Below, one piece after another: positions 33,914 through 42,839 of a stretch of 64,000 nucleotides of DNA; within the stretch, counting starts at the first letter, position 1; each line of letters opens with the position of its first letter. Position numbers and translations under genes: made by a program. The DNA lies in assembly GCF_041624475.1 (NCBI RefSeq), contig NZ_JBFJUX010000010.1, forward strand, positions 61,646 through 125,645. The letters run 5' to 3'. The notes under the pieces were generated by a model. That model ran no database searches, had not been told where the DNA came from, and saw only the letters and a program-made list of their open reading frames with translations. Source of the stretch: Litorivivens sp041624475 (GTDB lineage Bacteria; Pseudomonadota; Gammaproteobacteria; Pseudomonadales; Spongiibacteraceae).

Positions 33914-33927
33914 TTGATCCAAATCAA
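33914..33927 (+). promoter_or_regulatory. FNR/ANR box before the hemerythrin-MtrAB operon
   Basis: TTGATCCAAATCAA matches the FNR/ANR consensus TTGAT-N4-ATCAA at every fixed position. Its centre is 49.5 bases before a TAGACT hexamer (33970-33975), the spacing expected for activation from -61.5 (class I), with the GTG start of the hemerythrin gene 76 nt after the box. An FNR-type regulator is encoded at 42075-42839. Oxygen-limited activation of the operon is therefore predicted. Confidence 0.85.
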
Positions 33928-34002
33928 ACAAACCTTGTATATGCCTTGTGGCCGGCTTTTGCGTGGGCATAGACTGAATCAAAACATGCCTGAGGATCAA
34001 CC

Positions 34003-34548
34003 GTGGCCACAGTTTTAGATCAACTGGTTGAAGATCATCACCACCTGCGCACTTTACTGCGCTATCTGCGTGAACAGATTGCTCACTACGATGACCCCAA
34101 TATCGAGACGGACCTGCCACGGGTGATTGAGGCGTTGGATTATCTTAATAGTTACCCGCAGGTCTATCACCACCCGCTGGAAGACGCAGCCTTCGATGAC
34201 ATGGAGGAGCGAGCGATCGGCGATGCGGCTGTGATTGAAAAAATTCGCGGTCAGCATCATGAGTTGGAGCGGGAAACTGCGGCGGTGCGACGGCTTTTCG
34301 AGGCTATCTACAATGATCAGGTGGTTCCAGTGAGTCGCTTGAAGGAAACCTTTAATCGCTATCTGGATATGCAGTTCCGGCACCTGCAAACCGAAGACGA
34401 GGAGATATTTCCTGTCATGGCCGACGCGTTTAGCGCGAGCGATTGGGAGCGTATTGCGGCCAAAGTGGATCCGGCCGACGACCCGCTTTTCAGGCCGGGT
34501 TCGATAGAAACCTACCGGGAATTAAGTGCCAGTCTCGGCCTTAGGTAG
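34003..34548 (+). CDS. Hemerythrin HHE-domain protein
   Basis: This encodes 181 residues from a GTG with GAGGATC before it. It is all-helical, with the iron-ligand pattern of hemerythrin: HHHLR near residue 12-14, YPQVYHHPLEDAAF near 51-60, GQHHELE near 84-88 and FRHLQTEDEEIFP near 125-132. The non-heme di-iron site can bind oxygen or nitric oxide. It overlaps no gene but ends 65 nt before the decaheme cytochrome start, in the same orientation and downstream of one FNR box, so it likely works as a sensor, scavenger or protective protein for the anaerobic electron conduit. Confidence 0.9.
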   Translation: MATVLDQLVEDHHHLRTLLRYLREQIAHYDDPNIETDLPRVIEALDYLNSYPQVYHHPLEDAAFDDMEERAIGDAAVIEKIRGQHHELERETAAVRRLFEAIYNDQVVPVSRLKETFNRYLDMQFRHLQTEDEEIFPVMADAFSASDWERIAAKVDPADDPLFRPGSIETYRELSASLGLR

Positions 34549-34612
34549 TTCGCCGGGATGCAGTCCCGCGAGTGGGCTATCCGTGCTTGTAGCGGGTAAG
34601 GGAGCGACTTTG

Positions 34613-35527
34613 GTGAGAATACAACATTTCGTTCTAAGGTTTGCCGTTGTCTGGCTCTTTGGGGCATCACTGGTGAGCGCCGAGTCTGGCTACGCCCCAG
34701 GTGACCCTCAGAGTTGCTTGGGCTGTCACGGCGAGCACAGCATGAAACCCGCGGCTGGCATTATGGCTACCGTGCATGGTCAGAAGGCCAATCCCAAGTC
34801 GCCCATGGCGACCAAGGGTTGTCAGAGCTGTCACGGGCCGAGCGCCACGCACCTCTCCGACTACAGTAGCGGGAAACCTGCGAAGCCGGCTATTACCTTT
34901 AATGCCAAGACGCCCGTTGCGCAGCAGAATGCCGTATGCCTGGATTGCCACCAGTCCCGTGAGCGCACGCATTGGCCGGGGAGCCCTCACGAATTTGCGG
35001 GTGTGAGCTGTGCGGGTTGTCACAGTGTTCATTCGCCACGCGATAAGGCGATGCACAAAAATACGCAGGTTGACGTTTGCGTGGATTGCCACAAGGAGAA
35101 GCGGGCGCAAATGCACAAGCGCAGCGCCCACCCCTTGGCCGAGGCGGAAATGACCTGCACCGACTGCCATAATCCCCACGGCACGCGGGGCGAGAGTTTA
35201 TTGATTGCGGGCTTTGTAAACGAGAATTGCTTCCAGTGTCATGCAGAAAAACGCGGCCCTTTTCTGTGGGAGCATGCCCCGGTGCGTGAGAGCTGCGCAA
35301 ACTGTCATGAACCGCACGGCAGCGTTCATGAGTCCATGCTGGTCACACGCGGCCCCTGGTTGTGCCAGCAGTGTCATATGGCGTCCTTTCACCCCAGCAC
35401 AGCCTATAGTGGCAGCGGTATTCCGCCGGCCGGGGCGGCTCAGCAGATGCTGGACAAGAACTGCATGAACTGTCACACCCAGGTGCACGGTTCCAATCAC
35501 CCCTCCGGGGCGCGCTTGACGCGTTGA
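34613..35527 (+). CDS. mtrA: Decaheme c-type cytochrome of the MtrA/DmsE family
   Basis: This encodes 304 residues from the GTG at 34613, chosen because GGAG lies 8 nt before it and a normal signal peptide (FAVVWLFGASLVSAES) follows; a longer reading would overlap the hemerythrin gene. Ten CxxCH heme sites are present (CLGCH, CQSCH, CLDCH, CAGCH, CVDCH, CTDCH, CFQCH, CANCH, CQQCH, CMNCH), the number typical for MtrA, PioA and DmsE. Such cytochromes insert into an outer-membrane barrel and carry electrons between periplasm and outside. The barrel gene follows after 9 nt. Confidence 0.95.
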   Translation: MRIQHFVLRFAVVWLFGASLVSAESGYAPGDPQSCLGCHGEHSMKPAAGIMATVHGQKANPKSPMATKGCQSCHGPSATHLSDYSSGKPAKPAITFNAKTPVAQQNAVCLDCHQSRERTHWPGSPHEFAGVSCAGCHSVHSPRDKAMHKNTQVDVCVDCHKEKRAQMHKRSAHPLAEAEMTCTDCHNPHGTRGESLLIAGFVNENCFQCHAEKRGPFLWEHAPVRESCANCHEPHGSVHESMLVTRGPWLCQQCHMASFHPSTAYSGSGIPPAGAAQQMLDKNCMNCHTQVHGSNHPSGARLTR

Positions 35528-35536
35528 GGTGTTGCG

Positions 35537-37726
35537 ATGAAAACCAGCGTAGAGCAGGGCAATCGATTTTCAAGCACGTGTTTGTTGGCCTGTTGCTTGC
35601 TTACGCCTGTGGCTATGGCAGGTGAGGGAGTTTCTGGCAATCTAAATATCGGCATGGGCTATGTCAGTGACGAGGCATTCAAATTTGGTGAGTACAACGG
35701 GCTCGACAATCAGGGGCTTTATCCGGTGCTGGATTTCTCATTGCAGAGTGCAGCGACCTCGCGGTGGTCCGATGCAGATTACTGGGAGCTGTCGGGCAAT
35801 GATCTCGGGCTTAATTCGCGCGAGCTCAGTTTTCAATGGGGGCAGCGCTTTACAGCCATATACGACGAGATCACTCATCAGCGCTCTAGCGGCGGGGGTA
35901 GCGTTTTTGTCGACAATGACAGCAGCGATCTACGCCTGCCCGCGAACTGGACGGCGGCGACTAACACTGCGGGGATGGCGCCGTTTGCGCTCAATGAGCT
36001 GGATGAATCGATCAAGCGCCGTCGGCTGAAGCTGGGTTACCAGCTGCCCGCCTTTGGCGACTGGGAGCTGGATTTCACCTTTCGCCATGAAGTGCGCGAT
36101 GGTAATCGTGTGCGTTACGGAATCATCGGCAATACCGGTGGTAATCCTCGGGCCGTTGCCCTGCCATCACCGGTGGATTTTACCGAGAACGCCCTGACAG
36201 TGACCGCCTCACGAGCTGGTGATGGCTTTTCCCTGCAGGGCGGATATCGCCTATCACTGTTTGACAACGACAATACCGCCCAGAGCTGGGACAACCCTTA
36301 TGCGGCTATTGGTGGTTGGAGTCCGGCTGCGGGCTATCCGAGCGGGCGCGGCGCCATTGCGCTGGAACCCGACAACCGCTACCAGCAGCTTTTCACTTCG
36401 CTGTACTACCGTCTGTCAAAATCAGCCTCGATACACGGCAGCGCCAGCTATGCACGCATGGAGCAGGATGAACATTTTCTGCCCTATACCATTAATCCTG
36501 CGCTAGCCGTAACGACGCCGCGCCCCCGGGATTCCCTCGAAGGAAAAATCGACATTAGCCGCTTGCGCGTGACTTACCAGCACCGCCTTACGCCGCGCCT
36601 GTCGTTACGGGTGAATGGCGCTTATGAAGATCGTGACAACAAAACGCCACGCGATCTTTACATCTATATCGGCGGGGATTCTCAGGACCAGAGCACGGCC
36701 GCTAGCAGCCGTGCCCGTTATAATCGTCCCTACTCTGATACACGCACCGAGGTTGATGCGGCCCTGCGTTATCGCTGGCAAACCGGCACCGAGCTGGCGC
36801 TGAGCCAGTCACTGCAGCGGGTGGACCGTGACTACAGCGAAATCAGCCGAATGGAGGAATCTGTTAGCGGGCTGGCACTGTCTCGACGCCAGAGCGACAG
36901 TCTGCAATGGCGTGCGAGTTACGCCCTAGAGCGACGCGACCCCTCTGCCTATCGCGGCGATCGGCCGTACTACGCTTCCCACAGTGATGCCTATATCGCG
37001 AGCACACCCGAGGCTGAACGCTTCGAAAATCATCCCTTGCTCCGCAAATACTACCTGGCTGAGCGCGACCGACAAAAGGCGTCGGCCGGCCTTACCTGGA
37101 CAGCGTCGGCAAACGTGCAGTGGGGCTTGAGCTATCAAAGTACCCGTGATGATTACGACAAGTCCGAGCTGGGATTACTGCAGGCCCGTACCCAGGGTCT
37201 GAATGTCGACCTGTCGGTCATTGAGGAGGAGCGATTCAGTTGGAACAGTTTTTACAGCGTGGAGCGTCTTGAAAGCGAACAGGCGGGACACAGTTTCAGA
37301 GGCTTCGCGGTGACGGCCGATATCGGCAATCCGGGCCGGTCCTGGGAGCATGACAGCGAGGACAATGTAAAAACACTGGGCAGTGACCTGACCCTGTATC
37401 GGTTGTGGCCGAAGGTTGATATGACCCTGAGTTACCTACTGTCTTACGCCGTCAGTGAACTGGACACCCAAACCGGCAACGCGCTCTCGGCGGAACCTAT
37501 TTCTCCACAGGGGGATAAATTAAAACGTTTGTCAGCCAAGTTTGACTATGAGCACAGCCCGCAACTGGGTGTAAGTGTCAGGATCGCTCATGAAAGCTAT
37601 GAGGTGGATAATTTCAGCTACGACAATGTGGCCGCCGATACTATGGCTAACGTTATTGCCTTGGGCCGCTCCTCCGGTGACTATTCCATCAATTGGTTGG
37701 CGCTTTCCTTCCGCTACCGCTTTTGA
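35537..37726 (+). CDS. mtrB: MtrB/PioB-family outer-membrane barrel
   Basis: This encodes 729 residues with a signal peptide (ending near AMAGEG) and then continuous amphipathic beta strands (FDFSLQS, WELSGNDLGLNSRELSFQWG, ending ISYNWLALSFRYRF-like with a final aromatic residue). The family size of 650-750 residues fits. It forms the pore that holds the MtrA-type decaheme protein. The Cys pair of Shewanella MtrB just after the signal peptide was not seen; only Cys residues inside the signal (CLLACC) are present. GAGG lies before the ATG. No mtrC-like surface cytochrome or DMSO reductase gene follows. Confidence 0.9.
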   Translation: MKTSVEQGNRFSSTCLLACCLLTPVAMAGEGVSGNLNIGMGYVSDEAFKFGEYNGLDNQGLYPVLDFSLQSAATSRWSDADYWELSGNDLGLNSRELSFQWGQRFTAIYDEITHQRSSGGGSVFVDNDSSDLRLPANWTAATNTAGMAPFALNELDESIKRRRLKLGYQLPAFGDWELDFTFRHEVRDGNRVRYGIIGNTGGNPRAVALPSPVDFTENALTVTASRAGDGFSLQGGYRLSLFDNDNTAQSWDNPYAAIGGWSPAAGYPSGRGAIALEPDNRYQQLFTSLYYRLSKSASIHGSASYARMEQDEHFLPYTINPALAVTTPRPRDSLEGKIDISRLRVTYQHRLTPRLSLRVNGAYEDRDNKTPRDLYIYIGGDSQDQSTAASSRARYNRPYSDTRTEVDAALRYRWQTGTELALSQSLQRVDRDYSEISRMEESVSGLALSRRQSDSLQWRASYALERRDPSAYRGDRPYYASHSDAYIASTPEAERFENHPLLRKYYLAERDRQKASAGLTWTASANVQWGLSYQSTRDDYDKSELGLLQARTQGLNVDLSVIEEERFSWNSFYSVERLESEQAGHSFRGFAVTADIGNPGRSWEHDSEDNVKTLGSDLTLYRLWPKVDMTLSYLLSYAVSELDTQTGNALSAEPISPQGDKLKRLSAKFDYEHSPQLGVSVRIAHESYEVDNFSYDNVAADTMANVIALGRSSGDYSINWLALSFRYRF

Positions 37727-37734
37727 TGTGCGGC

Positions 37735-38250
37735 CTACATGCCGTCCGGCAGGTTGTGAGCAATACCTTTATGGCAATTGATGCAGGTTGCGCCACCCTG
37801 CAGGGCCTGCTGGTGAATCTGCTGTATGTGGGGCTTGGTCTGCATCTTGTCGGGGTTATGGCAGTGGCGGCAAGCGGCAGAATCGTCAGCCTCCATTCGC
37901 GCCCACTCCCGTTCAGCCATCTCCCTGCGGTGCGCCTCGTACTTTTCCGGCGTATCGAGCGTCCCCAGCATATGGTGCCAGACTTCACGAGCGGCAATGA
38001 TCTTGCGTTCGACTTTGGGAATCAGCGCTCTGGGGATGTGGCAGTCGCCGCAGGTGACCGTGAAGCCGACCCGGCTTTGGGCGTGAGCCTTGCTTTGGTA
38101 TTCGCCGTGCGGAATGCTCATCTCATGGCAGGACAGGCAAAACTCCTGCGTGCTGGTGGCTTTCATCGCGCCGTCGAAACTGACGGTCCCGGCAATGCCG
38201 AGCACTGCGCCGCCGCCGAGCAGCAGCAATATCTTCCGGTCAATTCTCAT
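37735..38250 (-). CDS. NapC/NirT-family tetraheme cytochrome, probable quinol dehydrogenase
   Basis: This encodes 171 residues with an uncleaved N-terminal membrane helix (KILLLLGGGAVLGIAGTV) and four CxxCH sites: CLSCH, CGDCH, CRHCH and CINCH. Family members take electrons from (or give them to) membrane quinones on the periplasmic side. Its stop is 8 nt from the end of the converging mtrB gene, and its start lies 10 nt after the UbiA-type gene. The natural inference is that it connects the quinone pool with the MtrA-MtrB conduit. Confidence 0.93.
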   Translation of the reverse strand: MRIDRKILLLLGGGAVLGIAGTVSFDGAMKATSTQEFCLSCHEMSIPHGEYQSKAHAQSRVGFTVTCGDCHIPRALIPKVERKIIAAREVWHHMLGTLDTPEKYEAHRREMAEREWARMEADDSAACRHCHNPDKMQTKPHIQQIHQQALQGGATCINCHKGIAHNLPDGM

Positions 38251-38260
38251 AGCGTGCTCC

Positions 38261-39157
38261 TTAGCCCGCGAATAGCAGGCCGGCCACCAGCAAGGCCAGT
38301 GTCAACAAAGTCAGTGCAACATTGAAACCGAGATAGCGTTGCAGCTTATCCAGCGAGTCGGCATGGCGCAGTACCCCAGTAATGGTAGGCACAGCCAGCA
38401 CGATGGTTGCCAGCCCCCACAGCGCACCCGACGCCAAGCCGCCAGTGATAACGGCTGTGAAAATGCATAGATAAGTGGTTGCCAGAAACAGCGTGAATAC
38501 CCACGCGGCAGTTTTGCGCCCGTAGCGAATTGGCAAATGATTACGGCCAACCGAGCGGTCTGCCTCGACGTCCGGCAACTGATTGAGCAGCAGCAGGTTG
38601 TTGACCAGGAAAAATGCCGGTAGAGACGCCCAGAGTGCCGCCAGTGGCAGCTTGCCAGTCAGTGCGATAGCCGTTCCCCAGACCATAAGCAGACCGAAAG
38701 CGGTGCCTGGGGCAATAAGGCACAAAAAGGCGTAGCGATTTAACCATCGTGTGTAGGTAAGGATGGTGATAACACCAATGACGCCAAGTGCCAGCAGCGG
38801 AGCGCCGCGCAGGGACACCAGATACAAACCGATGAGGACCGTGGTGGCCAGACTCAGCGCAGCGAGCGTGAGCACAGCTTTGGCGGCTGCGGGGTTATTA
38901 GGTAATGCGCCGCTGCCGCCGCTAAACGGCGTCTTAACCGTTTTCAGATCAAGACCGCTGGTGAAGTCCTGATATTCATTGAGTGCATTGACGGCAATAT
39001 GGGCACCCAGTGCCGCGATCAGCAGCAAGGTTAACAGCATCGGGTCGATATCGAGGCCTGTTTGCAAGGCTGTGGCGTAGCCCAGCATCACGCATAGAGG
39101 GGTTAGCACGAGGAATTTCGGGCGGGCGCTTGCCATTACTGCGGTGGCTGTTGTCAT
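38261..39157 (-). CDS. UbiA-family prenyltransferase (MenA-like)
   Basis: This encodes 298 residues with eight or nine membrane helices. The first aspartate-rich motif is NALNEYQDFTSGLD (about 62-75) and the second DVEADRSVGRNHLPIRYG (about 195-212). Together they identify a prenyl diphosphate:aromatic acceptor transferase; the N-E-x-x-D variant is seen in 1,4-dihydroxy-2-naphthoate prenyltransferases. It is cotranscribed with the NapC-type cytochrome and lies beside an FNR box. A role in making the low-potential quinone used with this conduit is inferred; other men genes are not in the window. Confidence 0.88.
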   Translation of the reverse strand: MTTATAVMASARPKFLVLTPLCVMLGYATALQTGLDIDPMLLTLLLIAALGAHIAVNALNEYQDFTSGLDLKTVKTPFSGGSGALPNNPAAAKAVLTLAALSLATTVLIGLYLVSLRGAPLLALGVIGVITILTYTRWLNRYAFLCLIAPGTAFGLLMVWGTAIALTGKLPLAALWASLPAFFLVNNLLLLNQLPDVEADRSVGRNHLPIRYGRKTAAWVFTLFLATTYLCIFTAVITGGLASGALWGLATIVLAVPTITGVLRHADSLDKLQRYLGFNVALTLLTLALLVAGLLFAG

Positions 39158-39257
39158 TGCTCTTCCTGAGTGGCTGCGTTATGCCTGACGAATTGATGAT
39201 ATACCGTCACCTTAGTCACATATGTCCCAGACTACGACAGCTTATTCTCGGGCGACA

Positions 39258-39271
39258 TTGATGCAAATCAA
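39258..39271. promoter_or_regulatory. FNR/ANR box in the divergent region between UbiA/NapC and antiporter/Usp operons
   Basis: TTGATGCAAATCAA is a perfect FNR/ANR consensus site. Its centre is 107 nt from the UbiA-type start codon on the minus strand and 162 nt from the antiporter start on the plus strand, so it can serve either or both. A TAGTCT hexamer on the minus strand (39234-39229) lies about 30 nt from the centre, close to class II spacing for the UbiA/NapC direction. No clear -10 at matching distance was found in the plus direction. Confidence 0.8.
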
Positions 39272-39426
39272 GTATGGGCTTGAAAGCATCTAAAGCAGCT
39301 GTATCTGCCGGTCGATACACGCAAATATTTCTCGCTCCATAACCTGTTTCAACTAAACTGAAGTGGAGTCTTGGCCATGTTGTTTCTCGAGGCCGAACAC
39401 CGCCACAAGGCTTGGTGCTCCAACCC

Positions 39427-41094
39427 ATGCTAGAGAACGTATTTTTACAAATCGGCATTATTCTCGGCGTCGCCGCAGCAGCCGGCGCGTTGGCGCAGGC
39501 CTTGCGGCAGCCGCTGATTGTGGCGTTCATTGGGGTGGGTATACTGCTCGGTCCCTCGGGGTTGAGCATCGTGGTGCACAGCAGCGAAATTGAGCTGTTC
39601 GCCCGCCTCGGTATCGCCTTGCTCCTGTTTGTCGTTGGTCTCAAGCTCGATCTGCATATTATACGCACCGTCGGCCCCGTGGCGCTGGCATCGGGTTTGG
39701 GGCAGGTGCTGTTTACCTCGCTGGTGGGCTACGCCATTGGTTTGTTGTTGGGAATGGATCACATCACCGCGATCTATGTGGCGGTCGCCCTGACTTTTTC
39801 CAGCACCATCATTATCGTCAAACTGTTGTCCGACAAGCGCGAGGTGGATTCGCTGCACGGCCGCATTGCATTGGGCTTTCTAATTGTTCAAGACATTGTT
39901 GTCGTGCTGGTGATGATTGGCCTTACCGCTTTTGGCGAGGCCGAAAGCGGGCTGCATATCGGTCGGGAGGCCTTGCTGATTCTCTTCAAGGGCGCACTGA
40001 TGCTGGCCACTGTGGCTGCCTTGATGCGCTATGTGCTGCCCTCCTTGTTACACCGCCTTGCCCATTCTTCTGAGCTACTGATGTTGTTCGCCATCGCCTG
40101 GGCCGTTTTAGGTGCTGCCGCAGGCGATGCCCTTGGTTTCAGCAAGGAAGTTGGGGCTTTTTTGGCCGGCATTTCCATTGCGTCCACTCGCTACCGGGAG
40201 CAGGTGGCGGCGCGTCTGGTAAGCCTGCGTGATTTTCTGTTGCTGTTCTTTTTTATCGAACTGGGTGCAACGCTCAATCTCGGCGCGCTCAGCGGGCAGG
40301 TAGGTGAGGCACTGGTGTTTTCAGCGTTTGTTTTGGTGGGCAATCCGCTGATCGTCATGGCGATTATGGGCTACATGGGCTATCGCAAGCGGACGGGCTT
40401 CCTGGCGGGCCTCACGGTGGCGCAAATCAGCGAATTTTCGCTGATACTGGCGGCTCTCGGATTAAGCCTGGGCCATCTGAGCCAGGAAACCGTCGGGCTG
40501 ATCACTCTTGTCGGGCTGATCACCATCAGCGCATCCACGTACATGATTTTGTATTCCCACGAACTGTACCAGCGTCTTTCACCCTACCTGTCCGTGTTTG
40601 AGAGAAAACGCAAGCATCGCGAGGATGACGGATTCGTCGGTGAGGAGTCTGTGGATGTGCTGGTGGTTGGCCTGGGCAGATTTGGCGCCACCATGGCCGC
40701 AGACCTGCGTCAGCGCGGTTGCAAACTGCTGGCTCTGGATTTCGATCCGGCCAATGTTCAACGCCACGCCCGCGATGGATACAGCGTGCACTACGGCGAC
40801 GCCGAGGACGCAGAGCTCCTCGCTTCGCTGCCACTGGCGCGAATACAGTGGGTGGTCAGTACGCTGCGTGACCCGATCGTGAATCGGATGCTGCTTCACA
40901 GTCTTCGCCGATTGGGATATCAGGGAAAAGTTGCGCTATTTACGGCCAACGCACAAGACCGGCAGCGTTTTGTGCAGGAGGGCGCGGACTTGGTATTAAG
41001 CCCCTATGCGGACGCGTCCCGGGAAGCCGTAGATCGCTTACTGAGCAATATCATTAAGCGTGGCCCTGAGTATTCGGTGGGAGAAACAGCATGA
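39427..41094 (+). CDS. CPA2-family cation/proton antiporter with RCK (TrkA-N) domain
   Basis: This encodes 555 residues from the ATG at 39427; earlier TTG or GTG codons at 39412 and 39415 are possible. The N-terminal 380 residues contain about 12-13 membrane helices with the CPA2 features FIGVGILLGPSGL, LFVVGLKLDL and LTFSSTIIIVKLLSD, LIVQDIVVVL. The C-terminal domain starts with the nucleotide-binding GLGRFGATMA and acidic LALDFDP of TrkA-N. This is the KefB/RosB type of potassium or sodium/proton exchanger. It overlaps the next Usp gene by ATGA, a pairing that suggests stress control of pH or potassium. Confidence 0.9.
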   Translation: MLENVFLQIGIILGVAAAAGALAQALRQPLIVAFIGVGILLGPSGLSIVVHSSEIELFARLGIALLLFVVGLKLDLHIIRTVGPVALASGLGQVLFTSLVGYAIGLLLGMDHITAIYVAVALTFSSTIIIVKLLSDKREVDSLHGRIALGFLIVQDIVVVLVMIGLTAFGEAESGLHIGREALLILFKGALMLATVAALMRYVLPSLLHRLAHSSELLMLFAIAWAVLGAAAGDALGFSKEVGAFLAGISIASTRYREQVAARLVSLRDFLLLFFFIELGATLNLGALSGQVGEALVFSAFVLVGNPLIVMAIMGYMGYRKRTGFLAGLTVAQISEFSLILAALGLSLGHLSQETVGLITLVGLITISASTYMILYSHELYQRLSPYLSVFERKRKHREDDGFVGEESVDVLVVGLGRFGATMAADLRQRGCKLLALDFDPANVQRHARDGYSVHYGDAEDAELLASLPLARIQWVVSTLRDPIVNRMLLHSLRRLGYQGKVALFTANAQDRQRFVQEGADLVLSPYADASREAVDRLLSNIIKRGPEYSVGETA

Positions 41095-42050
41095 AGCGAT
41101 TTAAAAATATTTTGTATGTCGCAGGTGAGACGGTGACACAGAGTGCAGCTATTGAACGGGCTGTTGAGCTGGCCGCAAATAATCAGGCGGAGCTAACTGT
41201 CATCGACGTGGTTCCCCACGCACCAGAAGATCTTGACCGGACAACCCGGGCTCGAGCAGAAGAGTACTGGCTGGCTAAGCGGCGCTCTTCGCTTGATAGC
41301 CTCCTCGCACCTTACAAACGAAGATTAAACTGCCAGATAGTTACCGTTGCCGGCAAGCGCTTTCTGGAGGTACTTCGTGCGGTGCTTAGTAACGAGCACG
41401 ATCTGGTTATTACAGAGGCCGAAGATCCCGACTGGTCACACCGCTTGTTCGGGAGTAAGGATATGCACTTATTGCGCAAGTGTCCTTGCCCGGTATGGCT
41501 CACTAAACCCGAGGAAAAGCCAAACTATAACTGTATTGTCGCAGCGGTCGATATTGATGTTTGGGAGTCGAACCCCGAGCAGCAGCTACTCAACGAGGAA
41601 ATTCTTGAGTTGGCTAGCTCGCTGGCAGTGTCAGATTTCGCAAGCCTGCATTTGGTACATGCATGGGACGCCCCGGCCGACTGGGTATTCACCGCTTGGG
41701 CGGACAATCCGGAGAAGACCACCAATGACTACGTTCAGGGTATGCGCTCGCGTCACCGCAGGGCTATGGCGCAACTACAGGCGCACCTGCGTGAGCACAT
41801 TGGCAAGGATGCTTACGACTATATTGCCCCCCAGGTTCACTTGCCCCAAGGCTCACCGGGCGTTGTGATTCCGGAGCTGACAAAGCAGCTTGATGCGGAT
41901 TTGGTGGTGATGGGGACGGTTGGACGTTCTGGCATACCCGGGTTGTTGATGGGCAATACCGCCGAAACGATCCTAGATCAACTGTGTTGCTCTGTGCTGG
42001 TGATGAAGCCCCCCGGCTTTGTTTCACCCGTCCGGAGCGGCGTCGAATAA
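41091..42050 (+). CDS. Tandem-domain universal stress protein
   Basis: This encodes 319 residues with two UspA folds. The first (1-145) begins FKNILYVAGE and has a degenerate nucleotide loop. The second (about 150-310) keeps the ATP-binding pattern G-x2-G-x9-G-N/S in GTVGRSGIPGLLMGNTAE, followed by CCSVLVMKPPGF. Tandem Usp proteins of this UspE/PA-type are commonly ANR-induced for survival without oxygen. It overlaps the antiporter stop and converges on the fnr gene. Confidence 0.9.
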   Translation: MKRFKNILYVAGETVTQSAAIERAVELAANNQAELTVIDVVPHAPEDLDRTTRARAEEYWLAKRRSSLDSLLAPYKRRLNCQIVTVAGKRFLEVLRAVLSNEHDLVITEAEDPDWSHRLFGSKDMHLLRKCPCPVWLTKPEEKPNYNCIVAAVDIDVWESNPEQQLLNEEILELASSLAVSDFASLHLVHAWDAPADWVFTAWADNPEKTTNDYVQGMRSRHRRAMAQLQAHLREHIGKDAYDYIAPQVHLPQGSPGVVIPELTKQLDADLVVMGTVGRSGIPGLLMGNTAETILDQLCCSVLVMKPPGFVSPVRSGVE

Positions 42051-42074
42051 TCAGAAGACTGCATTGTCAAAAGT

Positions 42075-42839
42075 TCAGGCTCGATTACGATTAACATTGG
42101 CTACCTGGCGCAATCGGTGTATGTCTTCCAGGATAATTTCCTTGTTGTTGCTGGTCACTAGTCCATTGCGCGCAAACCGGGTAAACAGGCGGCTGACAGT
42201 TTCAATAGTGAGGCCGAGGTAGTTGGCAATATCTGTGCGTGACATGGGTAATCTGAAGCGTGTGCTGGAAAGATTCCGACGCGCATTGCGCGCGGAAATA
42301 CTTAATAGCAGGGCGGCAATTCGCTGTTCTGCACTGCTTTTACTGAGTAGAGTTATCAGCTTCTCGTCTTCTACTATTTCCTGGCTCATCAATTGGAAAA
42401 AGTGTTTCTGCAGACTGGGCAATTGCATGCTCAGCTCACCCAGAGAAGCGAACGGGATTTCGCAAATGCTGGTAGTTTCCAGCGCTTTTGCGGAGCTACC
42501 AAAACGGCCGCAACCGATCCCTCCCATCCCGACAATTTCGCCCGGAAAGAAGAACCCGGTAACCTGTTCCTGACCATCGTCGGTGATATGGTAAGTTTTG
42601 ATCGTACCGCTATGAACGGCGTAGACCGAACGGAAGGTATCGTCTTCGCGATAGAGGTGGTCGCCGCGTTGAAGAGGTAGTTTGCGTTCAACGATATTGT
42701 TCAGCCGCTCGACATCGGCGGCGGCCAGCGCGATAGGCAGGCAGAGTGCGCCCAGCCTGCAATTGCGGCAGTCCGCAAATTGCTGGTGAGCGCAGGGCTC
42801 TGAGTGTTTGGTCGTCGTGATCTTGAGGACCGGTTTCAT
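42075..42839 (-). CDS. fnr: FNR/ANR-type oxygen-sensing transcription regulator
   Basis: This encodes 254 residues from the ATG at 42839 (GGAGAG before it); the reading from 42878 would begin with TTG. Cluster cysteines Cys24, Cys27 and Cys33 follow the C-x2-C-x5-C of FNR, with the fourth at Cys126 in ETTSICEIPF. The effector domain, dimer helix (LSKSSAEQRIAALL) and helix-turn-helix follow; the recognition helix ETVSRLFTRF keeps the E-x2-S-R contacts that read TTGAT. The [4Fe-4S] form activates anaerobic genes. Three perfect target boxes lie within 10 kb on both sides. Confidence 0.96.
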   Translation of the reverse strand: MKPVLKITTTKHSEPCAHQQFADCRNCRLGALCLPIALAAADVERLNNIVERKLPLQRGDHLYREDDTFRSVYAVHSGTIKTYHITDDGQEQVTGFFFPGEIVGMGGIGCGRFGSSAKALETTSICEIPFASLGELSMQLPSLQKHFFQLMSQEIVEDEKLITLLSKSSAEQRIAALLLSISARNARRNLSSTRFRLPMSRTDIANYLGLTIETVSRLFTRFARNGLVTSNNKEIILEDIHRLRQVANVNRNRA

